Assembly (NCBI RefSeq): GCF_031877795.1
Contig: NC_133939.1
Span: 9,901,698 to 9,965,697, forward strand
Reading direction: 5' to 3'
Length of the DNA stretch: 64,000 nucleotides
Source: Strix aluco
Lineage: Eukaryota; Chordata; Aves; Strigiformes; Strigidae
This document shows, piece after piece, positions 51,366-62,348 of the stretch; within the stretch, counting starts at the first letter, position 1; each line of letters opens with the position of its first letter. A model generated the notes under the pieces. That model made no database searches and was not told where the DNA came from. It saw nothing but the letters and a program-made list of their open reading frames with translations. Both the position numbers and the translations under genes were made by a program.

Positions 51366-54264
51366 GTGAGTTGTTACAGATTTCGACTTTTTTCAAATTT
51401 CTACAGAGTAACCTTATTTCCAACTAAAAAGAGGTAGTCATGGACAGATCAAAGCACTTATTGAGAAGTTTGTCTGAATGGAAGGATCTCTTCAACTGAG
51501 GATTTAAATGGACCAAAAGAAACCAAAGTTAAGGACACCTACTCCTTAAAATATTTCATCCTCTCATACATTTGCTGTTCAAACAAGTAAACCTAATGAG
51601 ACCTATAAAATCATCATAGTTGGAAAACCAAAGTCCAAAGCATGGAAGCTTTCAACAATTCCTAAAAGGAATATGAAAATTAAGGAAGAGATATTAAGGT
51701 AGCAAAGGAATTGTGGTAGTCTTTTCAGTACTTATGATTTGAGTATGCCATGAGGTCTCACTTTTTAGAAAGGGGACTGGCTTGTGATCCAAAGTTACCT
51801 AAAGACTGTCTAAAGCTTTGTAATTTGACAGATTTTGTTATAAACTGGATTTTATTGTCAGACTTAACACAACAGTGAAGCTTGTCTGTGGTTTGAAAGG
51901 AAGTAGTCAATGCTATATCATGTTCTGTTCAAAATGCAGCTTCAGGTTCAAAACCGCATCCATCTTCAGAGTATCTGCTGCGCTCTGAGAGACCTTACAG
52001 CAGTGGTAGATCTGTGGGTTTCTTCCTGCTGGATGAAGTGGTCCTTCTCAGTCTTCATTTTGGTAATCTAAAATGTGTAGGTTCCTTAGAGTTGGGGACT
52101 CTTTTTTTAGCTTTTTGATGCATTTGAGTGTGTTTGTAGCAGGCGCAGTATGAGGGAAAAGGTGTTTGGGAAGGGAACAGCGAGAGAAACTTTGGTTCTT
52201 TTAAACGTTACAAAAATGCACATGGCAGCAGCATGTGCTTGTTGTTAATGCTATTGGTAGTAGAACTTTCATGGGGCTTTTTTTCTTAGTGAGGTGCAAG
52301 GACACATTTTACCTATAGCAGAGAATCAATCTGCAGCAAATATGTTTCTGCAGAAACTCTGTTCTCAAAGCAGTGGTCAAAGGTAGACTAATGTGCTACC
52401 TAGAAAATGCAAAACTTTGTATTTTACATGCAGCTTCTCTGTATTGTCAGACAAAACAAAAATACTTGTTCAAAATACTCCAGTTTGTTTCCAGTTGGTT
52501 TTTTTTGTTTGCTATACAAGGGGATGCCATTAATCAGCTTTCAGTGATGCCTTTTCCTATTATTTGGTAGGCTTTATGTTCTTTTTTATCTAATAGGAGT
52601 ATAACAAATCTTTATTATGTATTCATAATTAGAAAAACTGAAAGGTACTGCATATCGAGTCTAGATTTTTGTTTCTGTTAAAGTGCACAGGTGTGAAACC
52701 CAAGGGTGTATGAAGGCTCATGTTGTGCTCTCATGTTTGTAGAAATTGATTATACATCCATTACAACTTAAAAAAATAACAACAGCAGTGTAAACTGATT
52801 GTAACAAGAGCTGTAGTGAGGGTGTGTTTGGGCATTACACCTGATCTCTGTAAACTCTGAAGCAGGAAAACCCAATGGAAATTTGCTCTAGTGTGTCTTC
52901 ATTCCTATGTTTTGGTGGCTTCCTGGGCAACAGACTGGTTTAGAAACAAGCCCAGCAAGATAACCCAGATACACTGAGTGGCATCACAGGATCCGTTGCC
53001 ATTCCTCCCCTGGCTGCATCCTATAAATGCAATACTATGGATCCTATGCTGGATGCAACTAGCACTAGCAGAATTAAAACTTGGGTCATATTTAACGCTT
53101 GCAAGCAGTGACATAAATACAGACTTAAATAAAAATATTTTGCTGACCAAGAGAGATTAAGATTTGTTTCCAACTTGTGCACCTACAGCAATTTTGGCGA
53201 ATAACCAAGGAAAGAGAAATACTGTGTGTGTTATATATACCTTTGGCATAGGAACTTGTATATATGAATTATGTAGAGGTTTTGGGGTTTTTTTGTGGTG
53301 TGGGTTTTGGTTTTTTTTTTTTAAATATACACTTACTGACAGAATTAAGATCATCCAAGACCTACTAGGAAGGGTGAGAAAAAGTAATCAGTTGAGTAGG
53401 TGGAACTTGAAAATACGTAGAGGTAAAGACTCTGTAAAAGGGACCAGATTAAAGGGTGGAGATGGCTTGCAGTGACAGATAACAGAGTAAGTCATCCTCT
53501 TTTCCACTGGAAAACAGCAACGAGGGGAAGCACTGTGTGGCACCTATTAAAAGTAAAGGAATACTTCTCTACAGCTGATGGCAAGCGGGACCAGCTGCCC
53601 TTTGGAACCCAGAAGCCTTGTGGAAGGGCAAACGTTTGTCATTGGAGAAGTCAGTACTCAGTCAGTCCTTGCCAACATAGATCTCTGCTGAAGGACTGGG
53701 GTGTACAGGTTCCCGTGGGTGCAGTGTGGAGCTTTACCTGGGTGTTTCCCTTAATGTGGAGCAGAATTCAGCAGAAGTTCTTGCCTTGGCTCTGAGTCCT
53801 GCGGAGTGAAGTGATATGGCAGAGCATCAGTGACTAACAAGTATGACTAAAAGTACTAAACAAAAAAGAGAATGCATGAGCTAGCAAACATGTATTTTGA
53901 TGCTGACCATCACTCTGTCCTCTGGTCTAAACAGATGTCTGGCACCAAGTAGAACATAAAGGAGACTACAGATGGATTGCGTTAAACACTTCATAATTGT
54001 TTCTATGTGCAATCCTGCTTTTCCTCTTTGCAGTCAGAGCTAATTTAGACTCTTGTAGGGCAGGGGCATGTCGTCTCTGTGTCCTGGCTGATGGGAACAC
54101 TTGTTATTTATAAATAGACTGGTGAAGCTGGTAGGAAGAAAAATGCCTCTGCTGTCAGAATGGTGCCAGAGCCTGGGCATGAAGGCAGCAATCTGTCTCC
54201 AGGGTGAATCTCTAAAGGGGAAGGTGCTGTGGGAAGAGAGGGAAAGGAGATGAAATTAAAAATG

Positions 54265-54283
54265 TTTTTATTTATTTATTTAT
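54265..54283 (+). repeat. (TTTA)n microsatellite
   Basis: About four TTTA units lie between TTTTT and TATC. This is an ordinary short simple repeat. Confidence 0.85.
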
Positions 54284-56039
54284 CTTTACGGGAAGGATGT
54301 GCAGGACATAGAAGTTATATTTGAATTGCAGCTATTCACAACTTGTCTTGCATGTACTGATAATTTCAGGAATAGCAGAGAGACTGGAGATGGAAAAGGG
54401 CTCTAGGGCAATGGCATCGTCCCAAAGGAAGCAGATGTTTGCAGTACCTTATATTTTGGCACTATAGTTTCCTTCATCTCTAAGTTAGTTCATGCACTTG
54501 TGATTCTCTTATAGTCCTAGGAACTATTGATTATGTAGAAATAACTACGGTACTGATACCCTTTAATGACTAGATGTCAAAATTACTGTGCTTCGTCTTT
54601 AAAAAAATACTGGTTTGGTGTTCAAGTGTTTAAGTGTGCTTTTGAAATGTTATGAATAAAAAGGATATTTAGAGGTCACAATTATGGTATTTCTTTCAAA
54701 AGTTCTTGTTTGAATTGTCAGAAGCATTTGCGTTTAGAAGTGGTTCCTTGACAGGTGATTAGTGGTCAGAGTACAGGGGGGGGTAAGCTAATACACCTAA
54801 ATGGTGTTCTGTGGAAGCGTGAAAAAGATTAAAGAATCAAACATTTAATGATCTTTTCATGCTTTTTGACAGTTCCCACACCTCTGGTCCTGTCCTGTGT
54901 TTTCCCCCCCCCACCCCCCTCCTTATCTTTATTCAAGAAAACATGGGTATAATTTAATCAGAAAACTGATGTAAGTCCAAGGAAAATCCAGAAACAGGGA
55001 GATCTCTGGCTGCAAAATAAGTCAACTTCCAATGCTGGGAAACCCATACAGGGTAGTTGTAATGTTATAATGTTACATTACATTAACTACAACATTAATG
55101 CGCTAAACATAACTTTAATCTAGATGTCTCTGCATGACTGTTTATTGACCAATTTTAAAAGATTCATAGACTTGTAGGTTCTAATTTAAATAAAAGAAAT
55201 ATACTCTAAAGGACTTGGACTGACAAAAATCAAATGCAAACCTGAACTGTGTAAAAACTTGTTCTGCTTGTGTCCCTTAGCTGCTGATCTCGGAAAGAAA
55301 GCGACTCATAACGATGATTTGAGTAGGACAGAATGGAAAAGCTGGAAACTGTCCCTTGAAGGAAGTAAGCTGAAGTTGTAAGCTGAAGACTGCTTTCCTA
55401 GAATTTCCAGCATAAAACTGTATGACAGTGCTGCTCAAACCTGAAAGTTGGTTAGGAGAAAGATGTTTAAAATATTCACCATGTTATCTGCTTGCCCACC
55501 TTGAGATTTAAAAGCTAAGATCTCAGAGTCAAGCGGACGTTTTATTTTGAGAACAGCAGATTATCTTCAAGGTGTGGTCAGATTTCAGTATGGCTAATGG
55601 TCCCTTCATCACTTCTGGCTGCTAAGCAACTCTTCACCTTTACTTATTAAATCTAGTGCTAAGTTTGCTGCACAGTGAAAATAATGAGTGCTGTAAAGAG
55701 GGACAAAATTGTTTAAGAGCTCCGTTTATTCTCTTAGCTTTAATGAAGTGAGAGCTTGTGTTGGTTGCTTTGGCAGACTAGGCAATACTGCTGTGGCATT
55801 TTCAATAACTTTTGCACATCTCAAGACCAGCTATGCCAGTATGAGGATTTTAGAACTGACTAGATAAGGAAGAAACTTGGAATAGGAGACAAGAGAAATT
55901 TAGATGTAGATATTTTAATGTTCTAAATACTAACTCTAGTAACTTAGCTGTTAGGTTTTTGGTATTTTTTTAAAAATCAGATGCTTGCTGCTAAAATGTT
56001 AAGTAATTTGAAAATAAAATTATCTTGTAAGTAGCTATT

Positions 56040-56476
56040 ACAGAATCACAGAATCATCTAGGTTGGAGAAGACATTGAAGATCACCTAGTCCAACCATTA
56101 ACCTAGCACTGACAGTTCCCAACTCCACCCTATCCCTCAGCTCTATGTCAGCCCGACTCTTAAACACCCCCAGGGATGGGGGCTCCACCACCTCCCTGGC
56201 AGCCCATTCCAACGCCTAACAACTCGTTCTGTAAAGAAATGCTTCCTAATATCTAGTCTAAACCTTTCCTGGTGCAACTTGTGGCCATTACCCATTGTCC
56301 TATCCCTTCTTACTTTGTTAAAGAGACTCATCCCAAGCTCTTTGCAGCTTCCTTTCAGGTAAAGGGCGATGAGGTCTCCCCTCAGCCTCCTCTTCTCCAG
56401 ACTAAACAACCCCAGTTCCCTCAGCCGTTCCTCGTAAGACCTGTGCTCCAGACCCTTCACCAGCTTTATTACTAGT
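56040..56476 (-). mobile_element. CR1 LINE 3' fragment, minus strand
   Basis: The left edge ACAGAATCACAGAATCATCTAGGTTGG is the reversed CR1 3' end, followed by CCTAGTCCAACCATTA. The copy is about 437 bases. Its minus frame at 56143-56460 carries the ORF2 C-terminal wording [18 protein letters not shown] and [16 protein letters not shown] and is open until a frameshift near the natural stop. The right (5') edge stops after CCAGCTTTATTA. It sits within the presumed PXYLP1 intron, antisense to the gene. Confidence 0.93.
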
Positions 56477-58857
56477 TTTTAGATAGCAACATGTAGCCAT
56501 GCCCTACTGGGTAGGTGCTGCTTCCTGCTGTTTCCATGCATGATTACCATGGAGTGGTACACGTTGCCTTTTTTAACCATGGCTTTCCTTATCTTCATTT
56601 TTTTTTTTAATGAGGCTGCTGACCTGTTTATACTGTCAGTCAGCTTCTGTGTTTCCTGTGGTTACGAACTTCCAGCATAAGTCATGGGGTGAGCTAACAG
56701 GAGTAACATTACTGAACAGATTTTATTTAATGTTTTCAATGATGAGCTGGTTTTACTTTTTTAGAAATGCTGTTTTTTATGCCAAGTGATGTGACCTATT
56801 TCTCATAAATGCTTTTTTTTAAAAAAAAAAGAAAGCTTGTTTCTGATGGGAAAATGAAGAATTATGATTAATAATATTGCAGATGCTAGCTTTGTTACTT
56901 CGTGATGCCATGCAAGATGCAACTTTAGTGTTGCAGGAATAATATGTCCAGTTTAAATTGCTGACATTACAGTGAGCTGCAGGGGTTTTGTGAGGGTTTC
57001 CTCAACGTAACGATTACAGGCATGAGTAACTAAGCAGGTCATGCTGACCAGAGAATTGGTTCTGCTGAGTGCTCCTCTTTCCTCTCTGTTCTAGTGCTTG
57101 CCATAGACCTTTGTAGCACTGATCGATTTGGTCAAAACCACAAGATCCCAGCCACTATTTTTCATTTGTGCAGGAAAAAAAGCAAATCCTTTGAAGCACC
57201 AAAGAAAAGGTTTGGCTTGCATGACTTCCTGACACAACTATTTTCTGTAATTTCCAATTCAAGAGTATGAAGTTCTTCAGCTGTCTGAGGATGTCTGGAT
57301 GCTGGAATGGTGGGTTTTAGTAGATGAAAAATGTACTGCCTGGTAGTCTCTTGCCAAATGGCTGGGGAATGATTGATAGAGCATCATGAGTTAAAATGCA
57401 AGTAAAGACAGAAGTCTTCATTATAATTGTATCAGGAGCTGTCACCTTCATTTCAGATGTCTTCAAAACTGGTTTTGTCAGAAATAAGCCCTCAGATATA
57501 GATGAAAGATAAAAGATGCATCAAAAAGCAATTACAATTAAAACCTCTATTCTGCAGTGTAGAGACATCAGACTAGTAAGTCGGTCCCTGTGTTCTTCCA
57601 TGACTTTTTCTGAAATATGAATGTTACTCCAAATCAACCTTATGTTGTCTGTGGGCTTTTTGCTCTGGGCTCTATAAGCTTGCTACAAAATATACTTCTA
57701 TCAGTTTTTGGCATATAGTTAAGTACAGACTTAGTGCTACCTTCCTTTTTGAGCAGAGTCACCATTTTTCTTTGTTTCATTGCGACCACTTTTGCTCGCT
57801 TGTATTTCAGTAGACAATGTCATTTTGATGTACCAAACCAGATAAATACAGTAATTTTATTAAGGCAGACTTTGAAGAGTACTATTGATTATTTATGGAG
57901 ACATGCTATTTTAATCAAGTAAATTCATTTAAGCTGTCATGGTAAGTGTAATAATGTGCTTACGCTTCATGCTAGATAGTAGGTCTGTATTCTAGATGGA
58001 TATGGGTGATTTAGAGGATATAACAGTATCAGTCAATTGGCCCAGAAATTTGGCAGTTGTGGTTTAGTGTCAAGTTTAACCTCACAAGTGCTTTGAAAGC
58101 ATTGATGTCAAGTTATTTTCAGGGCCTGACTTAAAATAATGAAAAGAAATAGTTTAGTTAGTCAACCCTGCAAAAAATGTCGTCTTTGTTTTGCACAGGA
58201 GGAGGGGTTGCTGGGGGAGAGGTTCCATGTGGAGCACTAACTGGCAATACCCAGCTAGTGTGGAACAAAAAGTAGGTTAGTCATGCCAGCTGGTCTGCTG
58301 GGAGCTGCGTGCTTAGCCTAGGCTCCTAGCAGACATGCCGCGCTCCCAGCATTTCCAGGTAATTACTAACTTTTCCAGTGAAATGGCCTAAAGCAGAGAA
58401 TGTGACTTGACCAAATTTTTCCAAGAGCCTAGCAGAGGCTTGGCTAGTCTCCTGACTCCCTCGCCTGGCCTGCAGTCGTTAAGACTGTTTTTACCCTTGT
58501 GTGAGCATGCAGTAGCCTAGCACCTTACACTGGCAGGTGTTGTCACTGTCTTGTGAGATCAGGTAAGAGCTGAGGGTGCTCTAAATGCTGTGAGTCATTC
58601 TGGTGTGTTTTGATGAGTTGAGACATTTGGGTCACGTTTAAAAGAAAAAGATGTTCAGTGAGTCGGTAGGTGGGTATGCTGCAAAAGGTGGCTCACGTAG
58701 CCTTTCAATTATCTGCATTTCGATATAGGGTGCTTTATTGACTATCCTTCAGAATACCTAGACTGCTTATGTGTGTTATGCTTATAATTAGTGTTGCTGA
58801 AATAAGTTTAGGGGTTCTGTACATTGTCTTTATCAAGTCCTGCATTCATAGAAGCTT

Positions 58858-59110
58858 AGAATCATAGAATCATTTAGGTTGGAAAAGACCTTTAGAATCA
58901 TTGAGTCCAACTGTTAACCTAGCACTGCCAAGCCTGCTACTAACCCATGTCCCTAAGTGCCACATCTACATGTCTTTTAAATATCTCCAGGGACGGTGAC
59001 TCCACCACTTCCCTGGGCAGCCTGTTCCAATGCTTGACAACCCTTTCAGTGAATAAATTTTTCCTAACAATCCAACCTAACCTCCTCTGGCACAACTTGA
59101 GCCCATTTCA
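58858..59110 (-). mobile_element. CR1 LINE 3' fragment, minus strand, short
   Basis: AGAATCATAGAATCATTTAGGTTGG marks the reversed 3' end and is followed by GAGTCCAACTGTTAACCTAGCACTGCCAAG, a common avian CR1 3' UTR wording. About 250 bases survive, up to CACAACTTGAGCCCATTTC. No frame is left open. It is antisense to PXYLP1. Confidence 0.9.
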
Positions 59111-61269
59111 GTCTTGAGCAAAAGCCCTGTTCTCAGGGATGAGCATAAATCACTGCTTTTCTGGCACATGTCAGGAGCTGCTGCCAAAACACTGCTGCTC
59201 CCAGGGCTGAGTTCTGCCTCTTCTGCAGTGGTGTGGTGCTTACTCACCTTTAAAAGCAATAACTACTTACTTATTTCTGAAGCAAAGAACTAAGGCCCAT
59301 ACCTGGAGACTAGTGACGTGGTGTGGTCAGCTGTTGATAGGATTGACCTTTGAGTACTGAGAGCTTACAGCGTGGAGGTGACGAGGCTGGGGCATGACCT
59401 GCACTCTGGCCCATCCGCAGAGTAAATAGATAAAGCTCGATATTCTCTAAATGTCATGTTAGCCGCAGACGCTCTGCAACCCTGCAGCCTTTTGCTGTGT
59501 GGTGGTATATTCTGAACACCCAAAATGTGTTTTGCTGTGTGGTTTGATTTATGATCCGTCTGCATATAAAAATAGATTTGTGGGGAGATAAGGTTGGTTA
59601 GCTTTTTATTTCCCCCCTCCCCGGCTCAGTTTTATCGCTTTTAGCTTACAAACGCTCACTTCAGTGAGTGCTCACAATGCTTATTGTCCTGTCTTCACTT
59701 AATATGTGCTGGCAAAGTGCTGCTTTTCCCTGGGCGTACCTCGTGTGCCAGCACAGAGGAGCAGAGACTCCCCTACTCCATCCTGCAGACGTTCACCTGA
59801 TTCCTGGCAGCCTGGTGTCCAGTGGGAGCTGGTGACAAATTGTATTGAGAGGCTTTGCTGTAACAGCTACTCAACAGGAGCTATTCCTGTGCCTCATAAG
59901 TTGTAACACAGCAACTTTTGATTTGTTAACAGGCCAAAGTATATTTAAAAGAAAAATCCACCTTGTTTATAATTTCTTGAATGTTACATTTAAAACTAAA
60001 TGTTATAAAACTTCTGATCTTGCAATTAAGGTTTAAAGCTAATTAAGATTTTTCTCTAAAACATTTTGCTAATATGAGGTGCGTATGATCTTTTTTCCAG
60101 TCCTGTAATTTTTCCTTTTTTGTGGCATTTCTTTTTTTATACAGCAACAGTATTAATGATTGTAGACTGTGCACAAGACCTCTTGTTCCTGAGAGCTTTT
60201 TAATAGATTTTACCTTCTTCTCCCTGCTAAGTCTAATTTTGCTTTTTCCTGTGGTTCCCCTTCTGTTCTTCCATCTGTTTGGTTTAACTGCTTTACTCTC
60301 TCCTGGTGTTTTGTGTACACTAATCCTTATACCTTCTACCCTTCAGAGCTTTGTTTAGTTTCAGTGGTTTAATTCAGTTTAGTTTCAGCATACATTTCAC
60401 TAAGATGTTCCAGGATGAGCTGTGATTTTTGTGAAACTAAGACTGTTAAAATCGTTTCTTCTGTCTCTTTATTTAACCCGATTACTGCTTGCACATGCCA
60501 TTTATGGTGCTACTGGCATTTTGGAAAAATACTGTAATAGCTCTGGATTCTTGCTTCTCAGATTTTCCCGTTCTTTCCATTTTTCCACAGTTTCCAAAAG
60601 CTGTAAAGGTAATTTTGTAAGTAAAATGAGGTGGAAAGACCTGCAAAATGTAGATGCATAATACATTTCACTTACTGCAAGCCCCACTGCTTTTGTTTCT
60701 GGAAGATCAGCACTTATGCTCTGAGTCCCACTGCTTCATACTATGGAAGTCACCTTGGGCCAATTGGTCTATCCTACCACTTTTCTTAAGACTAAATGCA
60801 GTAGATAAAATAAGAAATTCAGTGATTCATGAGATTTTCAAATACTAATGAGAAAATTAATTGGGGGAAAAAAATCTAAATTTTGAGATAGTGATTTAAT
60901 TTCTTTTGTCAGCGCTCAGAGATAGAGATTAAAATCTTGCTAAGATGGTTAGTCTTTTAGCACAGAAGAGTTTTGATAAACAGGTATGTATTAATTACAT
61001 GTAAATGTAAGCCTTTTATTTCTTAAAAGCAGGAAAGAAGCAAGAGAGATCTTTTTTCCTGAGTGGAAATAGCAAATAAGCACTGGGGCAAAAAGACACA
61101 TTGGTGGGGAAAAAAGTTATTCAGTCAACATGTTTAGATAGGCTGTCAGAGCTCAGTTCAAAGGATCTGGGAATCTCAGAAGATTTCTTTCAAGACTAAC
61201 CAATTTCCTGCAACATGCTGTCAGTGCTGGGAAAAGGCATCTCTTGCACATAAGAGCAGCTGGTGGTTT

Positions 61270-61283
61270 AAAAAAAAAAAAAA
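61270..61283 (+). repeat. A14 homopolymer
   Basis: A run of fourteen A residues lies in the presumed intron. Similar runs are T15 at 61490-61504 and A15 at 63178-63192. None is attached to a recognisable retrocopy. Confidence 0.85.
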
Positions 61284-61790
61284 GTGTTGGGGGAGAATAT
61301 TCTCCCCATCCCTTATATAGAGCCATTTTCCAATGGGAAATGCACATCTGTGAAAACAGGGCACTTGAGAAAATTCTATACACTTCAGAATGTCATTTTG
61401 CAAGGAAAAGTGTGGTTTTTACTAACAGCATGCTTCTTGTTTTGGGTATTTTCAGGAGAGGGCTGGGGGGTTTTTTTGTCTTTTTGTTGTTTTTTTTTTT
61501 TTTTAAACTTTTGCAATGAGTTACTTGAGTTCTGACGTTTTATTAAATGCTATTGATTTGAAATATATTGTTCTGATCCTCATCAAGAGTTGTTTAAAAA
61601 TATTGTTACACAGAATTATTCCAGGTGTTAATCTTAAATCAATATACTTTTCCATTCTCTGCAGTGGTATTGGTAGTTTTTCTTACGCTTTACTCTCTTA
61701 AATAAGACTTGTGAACTTTGTATCAGTAAAAGGACTACCAGTTCTTTAGTTTTACCAATTAGAGAAACTAATTTTTAACACGGGTTTAAG

Positions 61791-61803
61791 TGTGTGTGTG
61801 TGT
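61791..61803 (+). repeat. Short (TG)n microsatellite
   Basis: Six to seven TG units are present. This is too short to say more. Confidence 0.85.
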
Positions 61804-62216
61804 ACCTTTTTAACATGTTACAGGATCATTTTGTTTCTAGGGTTGATTTCCTAAATTGCTCTTGAGAGCCTTTAAGTAGTAATAATCTTGTGATTTCCTT
61901 TGCACAGGGGCAAGAGACTTTTGTTAAAGAACCATTGACCATGTTATGACGTGATCATTAACCCTGTGTTAGCAGGAGAAAATTTTATGGGAAATCGCAT
62001 TTTTTTTATTTACTTGAAAGTTCTGTCTTGTGGAAATACAGTTAATTTCGTAACTAGCATGAGGACAGTTTATTGTTACTGTTGTTGCCAATTTGAATTG
62101 CCTATGCTTGCCCTTAAAAAATAACTTGACACTGTCAAAAGGGTAGTTGAATTTTCTTTGCTATAGCTGATGCTGCCACCTCTGAAATGTATTTGCCAAT
62201 GTTTTGTTGTTTTCAG

Positions 62217-62269
62217 GAACCATTGATATATGAAGATGAAACCATGAAGAGAAAGCAGAACGAATAATA
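62217..62269 (+). promoter_or_regulatory. PXYLP1: PXYLP1 5' UTR segment with two short upstream ORFs
   Basis: This is the leader part of the start exon, beginning just after the TTTCAG acceptor. It contains ATGAAGATGAAACCATGA (62230-62247, five codons plus stop) and, overlapping it in another frame, an ATG at 62244 that ends at TAA 62265-62267 after seven codons. The second stop lies only two bases before the main ATG. The main frame has its own upstream stop (TGA 62237-62239), which supports 62270 as the true start. Short upstream ORFs this close to a start usually lower translation or permit reinitiation. Confidence 0.75.
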
Positions 62270-62348
62270 ATGCTTTTCCGAAACCGTTTTCTGTTCTTGC
62301 TGGCTTTGGCAGCCTTATTAGCCTTTTTGAGCCTCAGTCTACAATTCT
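62270..62348 (+). CDS. PXYLP1: PXYLP1 first coding exon (signal anchor), partial
   Basis: PXYLP1 removes phosphate from the 2-phosphoxylose in the glycosaminoglycan linker of proteoglycans, acting in the Golgi as a type II membrane histidine acid phosphatase that works with the linker glucuronosyltransferase B3GAT3. This exon encodes residues 1-26 and one base of codon 27. The protein starts MLFRNRFLFLLALAALLAF and continues SLSLQF: a short basic head (R4, R6) and then a hydrophobic transmembrane anchor. From memory it matches the mammalian N-terminus with only one or two conservative changes. The start has A at -3 and an upstream in-frame stop at 62237. The donor is TTCT/GTAAGTG at 62349, phase 1. 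Catalytic RHG-type exons are not in the window. A further 5' exon set at 44-51 kb is likely. Confidence 0.87.

Larger units (their letters stand above)
51366..62216 (+). other. PXYLP1: Probable PXYLP1 leader intron before the start exon
   Basis: About 10.8 kb of AT-rich DNA holds two CR1 fragments (56040-56476 and 58858-59110), a TTTA microsatellite, a G8 tract (54776-54783) and a C9AC6 tract (54904-54919). It ends in a good acceptor, TGTTTTGTTGTTTTCAG (AG at 62215-62216). A weaker candidate exon at 55281-55364 is noted as a finding. No other coding sequence is recognised. Confidence 0.6.

Noticed and set aside
53472..53795. 107-codon plus-strand frame in the leader intron
   Set aside because: There is no homology that I recognise, no splice-site bracket and no signal features.
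55050..55125. AT-rich block with several ATGTT/ACATT words that seem to form a hairpin
   Set aside because: The arms do not pair cleanly over more than about seven bases. Low-complexity AT sequence explains it.
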